DNA from: Candidatus Tectimicrobiota bacterium
GTDB taxonomy: Bacteria > Tectomicrobia > Entotheonellia > Entotheonellales > Entotheonellaceae
Reading direction: 5' to 3'
Assembly: GCA_026005175.1 (NCBI GenBank)
Contig: BPKO01000002.1
Coordinates: forward strand, 382,230 to 446,229
DNA length: 64,000 bases
The notes under the pieces are model-generated. The model was not told the origin of the DNA. It saw only the letters and a list, made by a program, of their open reading frames with translations, and ran no database searches. The translations under genes and the position numbers were made by a program. This document shows positions 52,467-62,088 of the stretch, one piece after another. Within the stretch, counting starts at the first letter, position 1. Each line of letters starts with the position of its first letter.

Positions 52467-54583
52467 GGTTCACCTCGTGGACGCAAGCGATTAAGCGTGG
52501 CCAGCGTGGTCTGCACCTGCGGTAGCTGCTGCAGGGCTTCCAGGCTGTAGCGCGCCTTGCGCTGCCAGTTGGGCCGTTCGCGGAAGGTGCCGGGCACGTT
52601 CTGGGGCGCGGTTTCCAGCCACAAGTCCTCCAGGGTGACCAGCACCACCTGGGCGGCGCTGGCGCCCAGAAAGGCCAAGCAGGCCTGCAGCGTGGCCAGG
52701 GGTGCCTCGTCTTCCGTGTCCAGCCAGCCGCGCTGGCGCAGAAACGCCTGCAGGGCCTGCCGCAGCTGCCGGCGCTGGCGGCGCTCCTGAGAGAGCTGGG
52801 ACGGGCGCAGCAGGCCCAGGGCCAGGCGCTCCTTGAGGTCGAGCCCCTGCCAGAAGGCGGCAAACGGCGGCATGTCGTGGGTGTTGAGGCTGGCCACGGC
52901 GTGCTGCGGCACGGGGCGCAGGGCGTAGCGGGCCTGCGGCCGCAGCTGGTACTGCACCACGTACATGCGGTACAGGCGGTGCTGGCGCATGGCGGCGGTG
53001 ACGTACGGCGGCACCGTGCCCAGGTCCTCGCCCACGACGCGCACGCGGTGGCGGTGCGACTCCAGGGTGACGATGGCGTAGAGCTCGGCGGCTGGGTAGC
53101 GCACGTAGACGCCGTGGCGGGCCTCAACGCCGTGGGGGATCCAGAAGAGGCGGTGCAGGCTCATGACGTGGTCGAGGCGCAGCAAGCCGGTATGGCGCAG
53201 CTGGTGGCGCAGGTAAGCGATGAAGTAGTGGTAATGCTGGGCGCGCAGCGCCTCGGGGTGCAGGGGCGGGAAGCCCCAGTTCTGGCCTTTGGTGAAGAAG
53301 GTGTCCGGCGGCGCCCCCACGGCGGCGTCGCGCACAAAGAGGGCGCGGTGGCGCCAGACGTCATAGCTGTCGGCGTGCACGCCCAGCGGCAAGTCGAGGT
53401 AAAGCTGCACGCCCTGCGCGCGGCCTGCGGCAGCCAGCGTGCGCAGCTGCGTGTGTGCTACCCACTGGGCGTAAAGGTGATACTGTCGGGCAGCCTCGTC
53501 GTAGTCTCCCGGCCGCAGCACGCCGTCGCGCTGCGGCGCAGGCCAGGCCGGCCAGGGGCAGCCCTGGCGCTCGCCGACGGCACGGAAGCGGGCGTAGTCT
53601 TCCACCAGGGGGTGGGTGGCCAGATAGTCCTGGAAGTCCCGGTGCTGCGCCGCCATGGTGGCGAAGAAGTGGCCGGCCACCGTTTCCAGCACCTGGCGCT
53701 TGAGCGCCATGAGGCGCCGGTAGTCGACCAGCGGCGCACGGCGCAGCGCCGCTATGGTTTCTTGCGTGGCGGCAGACGCCAGGCGCTGCTGCGCGGCCGG
53801 GCAGCCCTCCAGGCCGGGCAGGCGAGTGACGTCGACATAGAACTCGTTCCAGAAAAGGCGGCTCGCCGGTGCGTAGGGACTGGGATCGTAGGGCGTATCG
53901 AGAAACGCCGCCAGCAAGGGCAATGTGGCCACCACTCCGCCGCCTTGTTCTCCCACCCAGCGCAGCAGCGCTGCCAGGTCGGTGAAGTCGCCGCTGCCCA
54001 GGCTGCGCTGCGTGTGCAAGGCGTAGAGGGGCAAAAAGACTCCCCAAGTCCGCAGCGGCGCCTCACCGGTGTACGCGTGCAGGGGCGCCACCAGGAGCCG
54101 CGTCTCGTAGCGGTGCGCGCCGGCTTCGACGTGCAGGCGGTGGTATCCCCAGGGCAGCGCGGCGGGCAGGGAAAAGCGCGTGTCGAGGTAAACGACGCCC
54201 TCCACGTCGGCCGCCGCCAGCTGCCGGAGCCGGTCGCCGGCCACGGGGGCCTCCTGCACCGTGCCGTCTTCGAGCTCCAGTCGGTAGCGCAGGGGACCCT
54301 GGGCGGCCTTGGCCGGCAGGCGTAGCGCCACCTCAGCCGGGCGGCTGGCCCAGACGACGCTTACCGGCGGCAGGCCGCGCTGCCACAGGGCTTGGCGCCG
54401 CGCACGCAGGGCCTCAGCCAGGTCCCTCTCGCCGTGCAGCGGCGCCCCGAGCAGGCGCAGCACGGCAAGCAGGGCTTCTGGCTTTGCCTGGCGGCGGCGG
54501 CGCGTCACGTCGTAATAGGCCGTTTGTACCCCGTAGAGGGCGGCGAGCTGGGACAAGACCAACCCCCGGCGTTGCATCGTCAT
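52463..54583 (-). CDS. malQ: 4-alpha-glucanotransferase (amylomaltase)
   Basis: A 706-residue GH77 enzyme that transfers maltodextrin segments between chains. An N-terminal MalQ domain ([17 protein letters not shown]) and a beta domain precede the catalytic part: [20 protein letters not shown], the segment [17 protein letters not shown], nucleophile [19 protein letters not shown], acid/base [10 protein letters not shown], and [15 protein letters not shown]. The long N-terminal region resembles proteobacterial MalQ rather than the short thermophile type. It provides chain lengths suited to TreY and GlgB. The gene is 15 bases after the HTH gene and overlaps glgB by four bases. Confidence 0.94.
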
Positions 54584-54598
54584 CGTGTCTAGGGCTCC

Positions 54599-55024
54599 TC
54601 AGGCTCGGTTGCCGCGTGAGGTCTGGCGCGGGCGCCGCGCCCGCGGTTTGGCCGCCTCGGCCTGCTGCAGTTCCTGCAGCGCCAGCTTGGCCAGGCCTCC
54701 AGCCACGTGCGTGCGCAGGGGACTGCCGGCTTTGGTGGCGGCCAGACGAGCCCGCACTTTTTCGGTATCGGCCGCAAGGATGTTGCGCACCGTTTGCCGT
54801 GACACCCCGAGTTCCTGCGCAATCTGCGCCGCCGTCTTGCCTGCCTCTTGGGCAAACACGACGACATAGGCAGCTTCCATGAGTGAGGGCAGCCAGGTGA
54901 GGTTGCGGTACTCAAAGAGCTGGCGCGGTCCGCCGAGAATGTCCAGGGTTTTCAGGAACACCTTGAGAGCCTGGCGGTCGCGTTCTTCCTCGTGGCTGGC
55001 GGGAGGGGCGACGACTTCTACCAC
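54599..55024 (-). CDS. HTH regulatory protein, partner of KaiC-like ATPase (near_KaiC type)
   Basis: A 141-residue protein with an N-terminal helical region (QALKVFLKTLDILGGPRQLF, LPSLMEAAYVVVFAQEAGK) and a helix-turn-helix, KTAAQIAQELGVSRQTVRNI (about 63-82), followed by a basic C-terminal tail (KPRARRPRQTSRGNRA). It resembles the probable regulatory domain that occurs beside KaiC-like proteins (TIGR03879 type), which I recall from family descriptions, not from a search. The KaiC-like gene is indeed immediately upstream (12 bases). The pair may regulate the surrounding glucan operon by DNA binding. Confidence 0.72.
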   Translation of the reverse strand: MVEVVAPPASHEEERDRQALKVFLKTLDILGGPRQLFEYRNLTWLPSLMEAAYVVVFAQEAGKTAAQIAQELGVSRQTVRNILAADTEKVRARLAATKAGSPLRTHVAGGLAKLALQELQQAEAAKPRARRPRQTSRGNRA

Positions 55025-55036
55025 GGTGGGTCTCCT

Positions 55037-55933
55037 CTAGGTGGCTTTTGGCAACACTGCCGCCAAGGGCGGGCCGATTTCCACCAGCCCGGCGGGGGTA
55101 ATCTCCAGCCAGTGCACGCGCGTGTCGTGACCGCAGAGGCGGCAGCCGTCGATGCGAAAGAGGCGGACGAGCTCCCCCAGCGGCTTGCCGTAAAGGCTCT
55201 GCTCGTAGCGCGACAGGATCTCTTTTTTAGTCAGCACGAGGGTGCCATCCACGATATGCCCCACCGCATAGCCACCGGCCGCCTCGGCCGTCAGCTCTTC
55301 GTGGCCGCTGCGTTTTTGCGAGATGAACAGCGCCGTCTGGTACCACTTCTTCATAAACGTGTACAGGGCCCGCACCACCTGGCGCGCCAGCATTTCTTTG
55401 GCTTCGTAAAGGCCGGTGACGGAATCGATGACCGTCGCTTTGACCCGATAGCTCTTGATGGCATGGGCCAGGGTGCTGAGCAGCGAGGGCACGTCGTCGC
55501 GCAGCGCCGCGTTGCTGGCCGCGTCGATGACCACGATGCGCGTTTCGATTTGGGCAAAAGTGACCCCCATGGCCGCGGCGCGCTGCCGCAGCGCGGCCAC
55601 CAGAAAGGGGGCCGGTTGCTCCGTGGTGACCAGACACACGGGATGGCCGAGGGCAGCCTGCTGCACCGCAAACTGTTCGCCCATGAGACTCTTGCCGGTG
55701 TCGGGCACGCCGGTGATGTGCAGCACACCCCGCTGGGGATAGCCCCCCAAGGGGACGGTACGGACTTGGCCGCGCTCGAGCTTGGTCACGAAAAACAGCG
55801 TGTCGAGGCCCTTGACGCCGCTGGGCATGCCGTGCAGCTCGGGCACCTCGGCGGTGAGGTCACGCAGCACCGCCACACTTTCGGGGTGCGCGCGGGGCTG
55901 GCGTTGGGTCACGTCGTCGGGCGCTGGCGGCAT
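55037..55933 (-). CDS. KaiC-like RecA-superfamily ATPase (AF_0795-type)
   Basis: A 298-residue single-domain KaiC-like protein. Walker A is GVPDTGKS (75-82), a catalytic-Glu-like TTEQ follows at 103-106, and Walker B is ATVIDSVTG (166-174). FISQKRSGHEEL and YAVGHIVDGTLVL are typical of the AF_0795 family of KaiC-domain proteins, and SGVKGLDTLFFV is the KaiC-type entry motif. A CRLC pair (264-267) near the C-terminus may bind metal. ATG 55933 is chosen because AGGGAGA lies upstream; earlier codons are arginine-rich and overlap glgE. It lies 20 bases after glgE and 12 before its HTH partner. Circadian function is not implied. Confidence 0.82.
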   Translation of the reverse strand: MPPAPDDVTQRQPRAHPESVAVLRDLTAEVPELHGMPSGVKGLDTLFFVTKLERGQVRTVPLGGYPQRGVLHITGVPDTGKSLMGEQFAVQQAALGHPVCLVTTEQPAPFLVAALRQRAAAMGVTFAQIETRIVVIDAASNAALRDDVPSLLSTLAHAIKSYRVKATVIDSVTGLYEAKEMLARQVVRALYTFMKKWYQTALFISQKRSGHEELTAEAAGGYAVGHIVDGTLVLTKKEILSRYEQSLYGKPLGELVRLFRIDGCRLCGHDTRVHWLEITPAGLVEIGPPLAAVLPKAT

Positions 55934-55953
55934 GGCCTTGGGTCTCCCTGACG

Positions 55954-57946
55954 TTACATGTAGTACTCGAAGTCCTGCTCGCGGCGCAGGCGCCGCCGCA
56001 GCCGAAAGACGTGCGCCGGCACCACCTGCGGGTTGAGCTCCACGTAGTTGCGCGGCCCGTGCCACAGGTAGCGGGCGTCGCTGAGCAAGTCGTGCACCTG
56101 GAAGGGTTGCGTGGCCTCTAGTCCCAGGCTGTCAAGATCGAGGTCGACCCAGCCGGCATGGGTGTAGTAGGGATTGAGGTTGACCACTACCAGGATAACG
56201 TTGCTCAGGTCGTCGGTGCTCTTGCTATAGCAGATGAGCTCTTCGTTGTCCGTGGGATGAAAGCGCAGGTGGCGGTCGCTCTGCAAGGCAGGATTGTCGC
56301 GCCGGATGCGGTTGACGCGGGCGATGAAGTCCTTGAGGCTGTCGGGCCGGTTGAGGTCCCAGAAGCGTAGCTGGTACTTTTCGGAGTCGAGGTACTCTTC
56401 GCTTCCCGGCTCACGCGGCACGCGCTCGCAGAGCTCGAACGCCGGGCCGTAAATGCCGTAGCTGGCGCCCAGGGTGGCGGCCAGCACGAGGCGGGCCATG
56501 AACGCCGGCCGCCCGCCCGACTGCAGGTACTCGGTGAGGATGTCGGGGGTGTTGGGCCACAGGTTCGGGCGGAAAAACTCGCGCACCTCGGTCTGGGTAA
56601 GCTCGGTAAAGTACTGGGTGAGCTCCCACTTGGTGTTGCGCCAGGCAAAGTACGTATAAGACTGCGTGAATCCCAGCTTGGCCAGGCGATACATCACCTT
56701 GGGACGGGTAAAGGCTTCGGAGAGGAAAATCACCTCCGGGTAGTCGCGCTTGATCTCGTTCAGGCACCATTCCCAGAAAGGAAAAGGCTTGGTGTGGGGG
56801 TTATCGACGCGGAAAATGCGCACTCCCTGCTCGATCCAGAAGAGAAAGATGCTTTTTAGCTCCTGCCACAGGCTGGCCCAGTGCTCGCTTTCGAAGTCAA
56901 AGGGGTAGATGTCCTGGTACTTCTTGGGCGGATTTTCGGCGTACTGCACCGTGCCGTCGGGGCGCCAGCGGAACCACTCCGGGTGTTCCTTGACGTAGGG
57001 GTGATCGGGGGAACACTGGAAGGCGATGTCGAGGGCGATTTCGATGCCGTACTCCTGTGCCCGCTGCACCAGGCGGCGAAAATCCTCCAGGGTACCCAGC
57101 TGCGGGTGCACGGCCTTGTGGCCGCCCTCGGCGGCGCCGATGGCCCAGGGGCTGCCCACGTCGTCGAGGGCGGCGACAAGGGCGTTGTTTTTGCCCTTGC
57201 GGTGGGTGCGGCCGATGGGATGGATGGGCGGAAAGTAAAGGACATCAAAGCCCATGGCGGCGACGTAAGGCAGGCGGGCTTCGACGTCGCGGAAGGTGCC
57301 GTGACGCCCCGGCTCTGGGGCACAGGAGCGCGGGAACATTTCGTACCAGGTGCTGAAGCGCGCCCGCTCGCGGTCAACCACCACGCGCAGCTCCTTGTCG
57401 TAGGTGGTGGCAAAGCGCCGGTCGGGATGGCGGGCCATCAGCGCGGCCAGCTCCGTGTCTAGCGCCAGTGCCACGCGGGCCACCGCGTCAGTGGTGTCGC
57501 GCAGCCGCGCCGCCCACTGCGCCAGCTGCGTCGCCTCTTCCCCGGTGGCGCGTTTGGTCGCCTCTTCGATGAGTTCCAGGCCGCTCAGCAGCTCCACGTG
57601 CACTTCCTGGCCGGCGGCCACTTTTTTCTCTAGGTTGCGGCGCCAGGTCTCAAAGGGGTCTACCCACGCTTGCACGGTGTAGAGGTACTGTCCCAGCTCG
57701 TCGACGGTAAAGCGGGCCGCGCCAGCGGTCGTTAACCAGCGGCGCCATCGGCGTTTCTTGCCACGCGGCGGCGTGCCCCGGGCGGTAGCGCAGCACGGCA
57801 GCGAGCACGTCGTGGCCGTCGGCAAAAATGTCGGCTTCGACCACTACCTCCTCGCCCACGGTGCGCTTGATGGGAAAGCGGCCGCTGTCAATCTCGGGTT
57901 TTACCCCTTCGATGACCACGCGCTGGCGTCCCTCAATGGCGTGCAT
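55954..57946 (-). CDS. glgE: alpha-1,4-glucan:maltose-1-phosphate maltosyltransferase, one frame break
   Basis: About 663 residues after correction, normal for GlgE. It extends alpha-1,4-glucan using maltose-1-phosphate, the product of the TreS-maltokinase fusion in this window. GH13_3 hallmarks: DPFETWRRNLEKK, FYTWYEMFPRS-like segment STWYEMFPRSCAPEPGRHG, IHPIGRTHRKGKNN, the nucleophile Asp in GVRIFRVDNPHTKPF, acid/base Glu in VIFLSEAFTRPKVM, and IYGPAFELCE. The frame breaks at about 57716-57724, where removing one base joins LVNDRW to AARFTVDELGQYLY. ATG 57946 follows GGGGAGG. It heads a six-gene operon behind a good promoter. Confidence 0.95.
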
Positions 57947-57976
57947 GCGCTCCTCCCCTTCTGGGTGTTTCTGTAT

Positions 57977-58005
57977 ACCATAGCAAAGGTGCCCCAGCCT
58001 GCCAA
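57977..58005 (-). promoter_or_regulatory. sigma70-type promoter of the glgE operon, extended -10
   Basis: On the minus strand TTGGCA (58005-58000) and TATGGT (57982-57977) are 17 bases apart with TGC before the -10, 31 bases upstream of the glgE start. Confidence 0.6.
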
Positions 58006-58033
58006 GGCGTTGCCGGCGGCCCAGCCCGGCGCG

Positions 58034-58042
58034 TGCTATACT
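58034..58042 (+). promoter_or_regulatory. extended -10 element for the K+ uptake operon
   Basis: TGCTATACT at 58034-58042 matches an extended -10; no good -35 is at the right distance. The first gene starts at 58077 with AGAAGGA upstream. It is back to back with the glgE promoter, so the two operons share a control region. Confidence 0.4.
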
Positions 58043-58076
58043 GGGCGGCTGCACGGCTTAGAGAAGGATCCTGAAC

Positions 58077-58688
58077 ATGCAGAAGCAAAAGCCCGCCTTC
58101 CTCCCGCTGCGCCGGCCGTACCCCAGCCGCCACGGGGCGCCGGTGGTGGTGCGCGTCGATCCTGCCATCTTCGTGCAGACATACTTTACGCAGTGCTTGC
58201 AGTGCGCTTTTTGCCAGGATGCCTGCTGCACCTACGGGGCCTGTGTGGACCTGGCCAACGTCGAGCGCCTGGTGGCACACGCCGAAGCCCTGGAGGCTTA
58301 CCTGGGGCGGCCTCGCTCCCAGTGGCTGACGGGGAAGTACGTGCGCGATGCGGAGAGCGCCGGGGGCAGCTATACCCGCACCCAGGTGGTGGCTGGGGCC
58401 TGCGTCTTCTTGAACCGCCGTGGTCGTGGCTGCCTGCTGCAGACCTGGTGCGACACCGTTGGGCTAGACCACCACCTGCTCAAGCCGCTGGTTTGCAGCC
58501 TCTTCCCGCTTACCGTGGCGGCAGGTGTCTTGCGGCCGGCGCTGGAAGTGCGCGAGGAATCGCTGGTGTGTCTGGGCCAGGGCGGATCGCTGTACCACGG
58601 GGTGCGCGAAGAAGTACGTTACTACTTTGGTGCCGAATGCGTCGCCGAGCTTGACCAACTGGCAGCAGGCCTACCTCCGGAAGGCTAA
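58077..58688 (+). CDS. cysteine-cluster protein, YkgJ/DUF3109-like
   Basis: A 203-residue protein whose Cys residues cluster at 40, 43, 46, 50, 51 and 56 (QCLQCAFCQDACCTYGACVD), with more Cys at TWCDT and LVCSLFPLT. This is the YkgJ/DUF3109 type of metal (Zn or Fe-S) binding protein, of unknown function. The frame is intact. It is the first gene of a tight plus-strand series, four bases before the K+ transporter, so a redox- or metal-sensing accessory role is possible, but not shown. Confidence 0.75.
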   Translation: MQKQKPAFLPLRRPYPSRHGAPVVVRVDPAIFVQTYFTQCLQCAFCQDACCTYGACVDLANVERLVAHAEALEAYLGRPRSQWLTGKYVRDAESAGGSYTRTQVVAGACVFLNRRGRGCLLQTWCDTVGLDHHLLKPLVCSLFPLTVAAGVLRPALEVREESLVCLGQGGSLYHGVREEVRYYFGAECVAELDQLAAGLPPEG

Positions 58689-58692
58689 AGGG

Positions 58693-60513
58693 ATGCGGTG
58701 GCAGGCGGCGGTGCGGCGGCTGGCAGCGTGGCAGGTGGCGGTGCAGCTTGGCTTGCACTGGCTCTACGGCCGCCTCGACCGTCCCCTGCGCTGGATGGAG
58801 GCCACCCTTGCCCTGCTGGGCTTAGGTAGCCTGGTCGCCCTCTATGGCTTCTGGCTGTCGCCGGCGGCGCAAGCGGCCGTCCACACCCTGCAGGCGCTGG
58901 TGGTGTGGGGCTATTTTGCCTTCTTTCTGCTGCGCCTTATCCTGGTGTCGCCACGCCGCGCTTTCCTCAAGCGCCACCGCCTCCTGGCCCTCTGCCTGGC
59001 GCTGGTGCTGCTCGAGTGGCTTGCCCTGCGCACCCCTCTGGGGCACTACGGCCTCGGCGTGCTGCTGTCCCGCGTGGATGTCAAGCGCCTGGCGGTGCTT
59101 TACCTCGCCTTTATCCAGGGAACCCTCGTCTGGATTGCGCTGCTTGAGGGTGGCCGCGCTAGCCGCGTGGTGGCCACCTGGCAGCTGCGGCCGGCGCAGA
59201 CCCTGGTGCTTAGCTTCCTCGCCCTCATTGGCATAGGCACCTTGCTGCTCATGCTGCCCAGGGCCACCACCGCTTCCGGGGGGCTGTCGTTCCTCGACGC
59301 CCTGTTTACTGCCACCAGCGCCGTGTGCGTCACCGGCCTCATCGTCGTCGACACGGCCACTGCTTTTACCCCGCTGGGGCAGGGCATCCTCTTGCTGCTG
59401 ATGCAGCTGGGCGGGCTGGGCATCATCACCTTTGCCACCGTCATTGGCATGATGGTGCGCGGGGGCATCGGCGTGCGGGAAAAGCTGCTGCTTCAGGACT
59501 TCGTGGCCAGCCGTTACTTTGGCGAAATCAGTGCCACGGTGCGCCGCATCGTCTGGCTCACCCTGCTCATCGAAGCGCTGGGGGCGGCCGCCTTGTACTT
59601 GAGCTGGCGTACCCTGCTGCCCGACAGCACCCGCCGCCTGTGGCATGCGATCTTTCACGCCGTGTCGGCGTTTTGCAACGCCGGCTTTTCGACCTTTTCC
59701 ACCAGCCTGGCGGCCCCCGAGCTGGCGCGGCACCCCGGCACCACCCTTACCGTCATGGGCTTGATCGTGCTGGGCGGTCTGGGCTTTGCGGTGCTGTGGG
59801 AGACGCTGCAGTGGTTGGCGGGCAAGCTGCAGGGCCGGCCGCCGCGCCTGTCGGTACAGACCCGGCTGGTGTGGCTCACTACGGCGGTGCTAATCGGGCT
59901 GGGGGCGGGGCTCTTTTTGTTCCTGGAAGCGCCGGGGGTGCTGGCCGGCCGGCCGCTGGGAGAGCGGCTGCTGGGCGCCTTCTTTCAGGCGGTGACGGCG
60001 CGCACCGCCGGCTTCAACACCCTGCCCATCGAGCGCCTGGCGCCTGCCACCGCTTTTTTGCTCCTCATGCTCATGTTCATCGGCGCTTCGCCCGGCTCCA
60101 CCGGCGGCGGCCTCAAGACCACCACGGTGGCGGTGCTGGTCCTCACCACGGTGGCCACCATCCGCGGCAAAGCCCGCGTGGAAGTCTTTCGCCGCACTAT
60201 CCCGCGCCAGGTCATCGACCAAGCCTATGCCACGCTTTTCTTTGCTGTGGCCGTGGTTACCCTGTCCCTTTTTTTCCTCACCCTCAGCGAGCGCCAGCCC
60301 TTCCTTGACCTTTTCTTTGAGGAGGTGTCGGCCTTTGCCACCGTGGGGCTGTCGCGGGGCATCACCCCTGCGTTGACGGCCTTTGGCAAAGGTGTCATTA
60401 TTGTTTCCATGTTCGTAGGCCGGGTGGGGAGTTTAACGCTGGCCGTGGCGCTGGCGCGGCAGGTGACGACAACGGCTTACGAGTACCCGACCGAAACGGT
60501 GATGGTGGGCTGA
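58693..60513 (+). CDS. TrkH/KtrB-family K+ transporter with extra N-terminal helices
   Basis: A 606-residue inner-membrane protein. The four pore-loop filter segments of the SKT superfamily are visible: SAVCVTGLIV (about 208-217), SAFCNAGFST (about 324-333), TARTAGFNTL (about 435-444) and SAFATVGLSRG (about 545-555). The region ASPGSTGGGLKTTT is the usual gating-loop sequence. About 150 N-terminal residues with additional helices precede the conserved core, making it longer than a typical KtrB (about 450). It should import K+ with its KtrA partner, encoded 12 bases downstream. ATG 58693 is chosen, four bases after the Cys-cluster gene. Confidence 0.9.
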   Translation: MRWQAAVRRLAAWQVAVQLGLHWLYGRLDRPLRWMEATLALLGLGSLVALYGFWLSPAAQAAVHTLQALVVWGYFAFFLLRLILVSPRRAFLKRHRLLALCLALVLLEWLALRTPLGHYGLGVLLSRVDVKRLAVLYLAFIQGTLVWIALLEGGRASRVVATWQLRPAQTLVLSFLALIGIGTLLLMLPRATTASGGLSFLDALFTATSAVCVTGLIVVDTATAFTPLGQGILLLLMQLGGLGIITFATVIGMMVRGGIGVREKLLLQDFVASRYFGEISATVRRIVWLTLLIEALGAAALYLSWRTLLPDSTRRLWHAIFHAVSAFCNAGFSTFSTSLAAPELARHPGTTLTVMGLIVLGGLGFAVLWETLQWLAGKLQGRPPRLSVQTRLVWLTTAVLIGLGAGLFLFLEAPGVLAGRPLGERLLGAFFQAVTARTAGFNTLPIERLAPATAFLLLMLMFIGASPGSTGGGLKTTTVAVLVLTTVATIRGKARVEVFRRTIPRQVIDQAYATLFFAVAVVTLSLFFLTLSERQPFLDLFFEEVSAFATVGLSRGITPALTAFGKGVIIVSMFVGRVGSLTLAVALARQVTTTAYEYPTETVMVG

Positions 60514-60525
60514 GGGAGGGCAGAG

Positions 60526-61205
60526 GTGGCGCGACAGTTTGCCGTCATTGGCCTTGGGGCCTTTGGCACTGCCATTGCGCGCGAGCTGGCGCGCCATGGC
60601 GGGGAAGTGATCGCTATCGACAAAGAGCTCGAGCCCGTCGAGCGCATCAAAGACGAAGTGGCGTACGCCATTCGCCTCGACGCCACCGACCCCAAGGTGC
60701 TCGAGGCCCACGACGTCCACAAAGTCGAGCGTGGCCGTCGTGGCCATCGGCCATGACTTTGAGGCCACGGTGCTGGTGGCGGTGGAGCTCATGCAGCTGG
60801 GGCCTCAAGAACCTTATTGCCCGCGCCGAAAGCGAGACGCAAAAGCGTATCTTGCAGCGCCTGGGAGTGCCCGAGATCCTGGCGCCCGAAGAAGAAGTGG
60901 CCAAGTACGTGGCGCGGCGCCTGCTCAATCCCGAAATCGTCGACCTCTTTCGCCTCTCCGACGACTACAGCATCGTCGAGGTGCGAGCACCGGAGCGCTT
61001 CTGGGGCAAGAGTCTTGCCGAGTTGCGCCTCCGCGAGCGCTTCCAGTGCAACGTCATCGCTATCAAGCGGCCGCCGCCGCAAGCCGAGGGCCAGGAAGCA
61101 CCACCCTATCGCCTCCTTGTCCCGCTGCCGCAGACGCGCCTGGCGGAGGGTGACACCCTGATCGTGCTGGGGCTGGCCAAAGACATCGAGCGGCTGACCG
61201 CGTGA
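60526..61205 (+). CDS. KtrA/TrkA-type regulatory subunit of K+ uptake, two frame breaks
   Basis: About 225 residues after correction, typical of KtrA. The Rossmann motif GLGAFGTAIARELARHG (residues 8-24) is an RCK_N domain binding NAD(H) or ATP/ADP; the C-terminal part (ERFWGKSLAELRLRERFQC, LAEGDTLIVLGLAKDIERL) is the RCK_C domain. One extra base lies at about 60729 (KVE to VAVVAIGHDFEA) and one in the G run 60799-60802 (QLG to LKNLIARAES). Translation starts at GTG 60526 after GAGGGAGGG. It gates the TrkH/KtrB-like pore upstream. Confidence 0.9.
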
Positions 61206-61226
61206 GGCCGTGCCAGGAGGAAAGCG

Positions 61227-62078
61227 ATGGCGCAGGGCGAGCTCATCAAAGCGGTGACCGTGCATCCTTTGCAACAAGCCTGGCAGACGATTGTTGCGTA
61301 TTTGCCCCAGATCTTGGGAGCGCTGGCGCTGCTGCTGGTGGGGTGGGGTCTTTGCCCTGGTGCTGCGCAAGCTCACCGCCAAAGTGCTGCGGGCGTTGGG
61401 GCTGGACGTCATTGCCGAGCGTACCGGCGCCACGGCGCTGCTGGCGCGCGGCGGCGTGCCGCAGCGGCCCCTCACAGCTGTTGGGCTGGGGGGGGTCTAC
61501 TGGCTGATCCTGTTCTCTGCCCTGGTGGCCGCGTTTAACGCCTTGGGGCTGGAAGTGGCCAGCGTGCTCCTGCGGGCCATCGTGCTTTACATCCCGCGCT
61601 TGCTGGTGGCGATGCTGCTTTTCAGCCTGGGCTACTTTGCCAGCCGGTACGTGGAGACGCTGGCCACGGCGACGGCCACCGCCCTCAATCTGCCGCTGCC
61701 GCAGGGCTGGGGGGCGAGCAGCGCAGCTGCTGGTGCTGCTGCTGGCCAGCGCCATGGCCCCTGAGCGAGTTGGGTATTGCCACCACCATCGTCAGCTTTG
61801 GCTTTATTGTCTTCCTCGGCGTTGCCGGCAGCGCGGCCGTGGTGGCCTTTGGCTTGGGGACGCGCGACGTGGCGGCGCAGCTCGCCGCCGGGCAGTGCCT
61901 ACGCCGCCTGCTGCGTGTGGGGGAGGTGATCCAGTACGGCATGTACGAAGGCACGGTGCGAGAACTTGGCTTGACGCACGTGGTGGTGGAAAGCGGCGAC
62001 GGCTTGGTGATCATCCCCAACACCGAGCTCCTGCGCGCCACGGTGGTGAAGCGTCAGGCAGTGCCGCAGGCCACGTAG
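61227..62078 (+). CDS. small-conductance MscS-type channel, three frame breaks
   Basis: About 282 residues after correction, near the 286 of E. coli MscS. The N-terminal helices (LGALALLLVGW, VFALVLRKLTAKVL), YWLILFSALVAAFNALG and LLVAMLLFSLGYFASRYVET, and the pore-lining SELGIATTIVSFGF...GSAAVVAFGLGTRDVAAQL with the soluble vestibule start VGEVIQYGMYEGTVRELG identify MscS. Extra bases lie in the G runs 61345-61348 and 61709-61714 and the C run 61758-61761. It follows ktrA by 21 bases, so uptake and emergency release of ions are encoded together. Confidence 0.85.
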
Positions 62079-62088
62079 CTCCCTGGCC

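Noticed and set aside
55037..55933. Calling the KaiC-like gene a circadian clock protein
   Set aside because: It has one RecA-like domain, not two, and no KaiA or KaiB gene is near; KaiC-like ATPases have many other roles.
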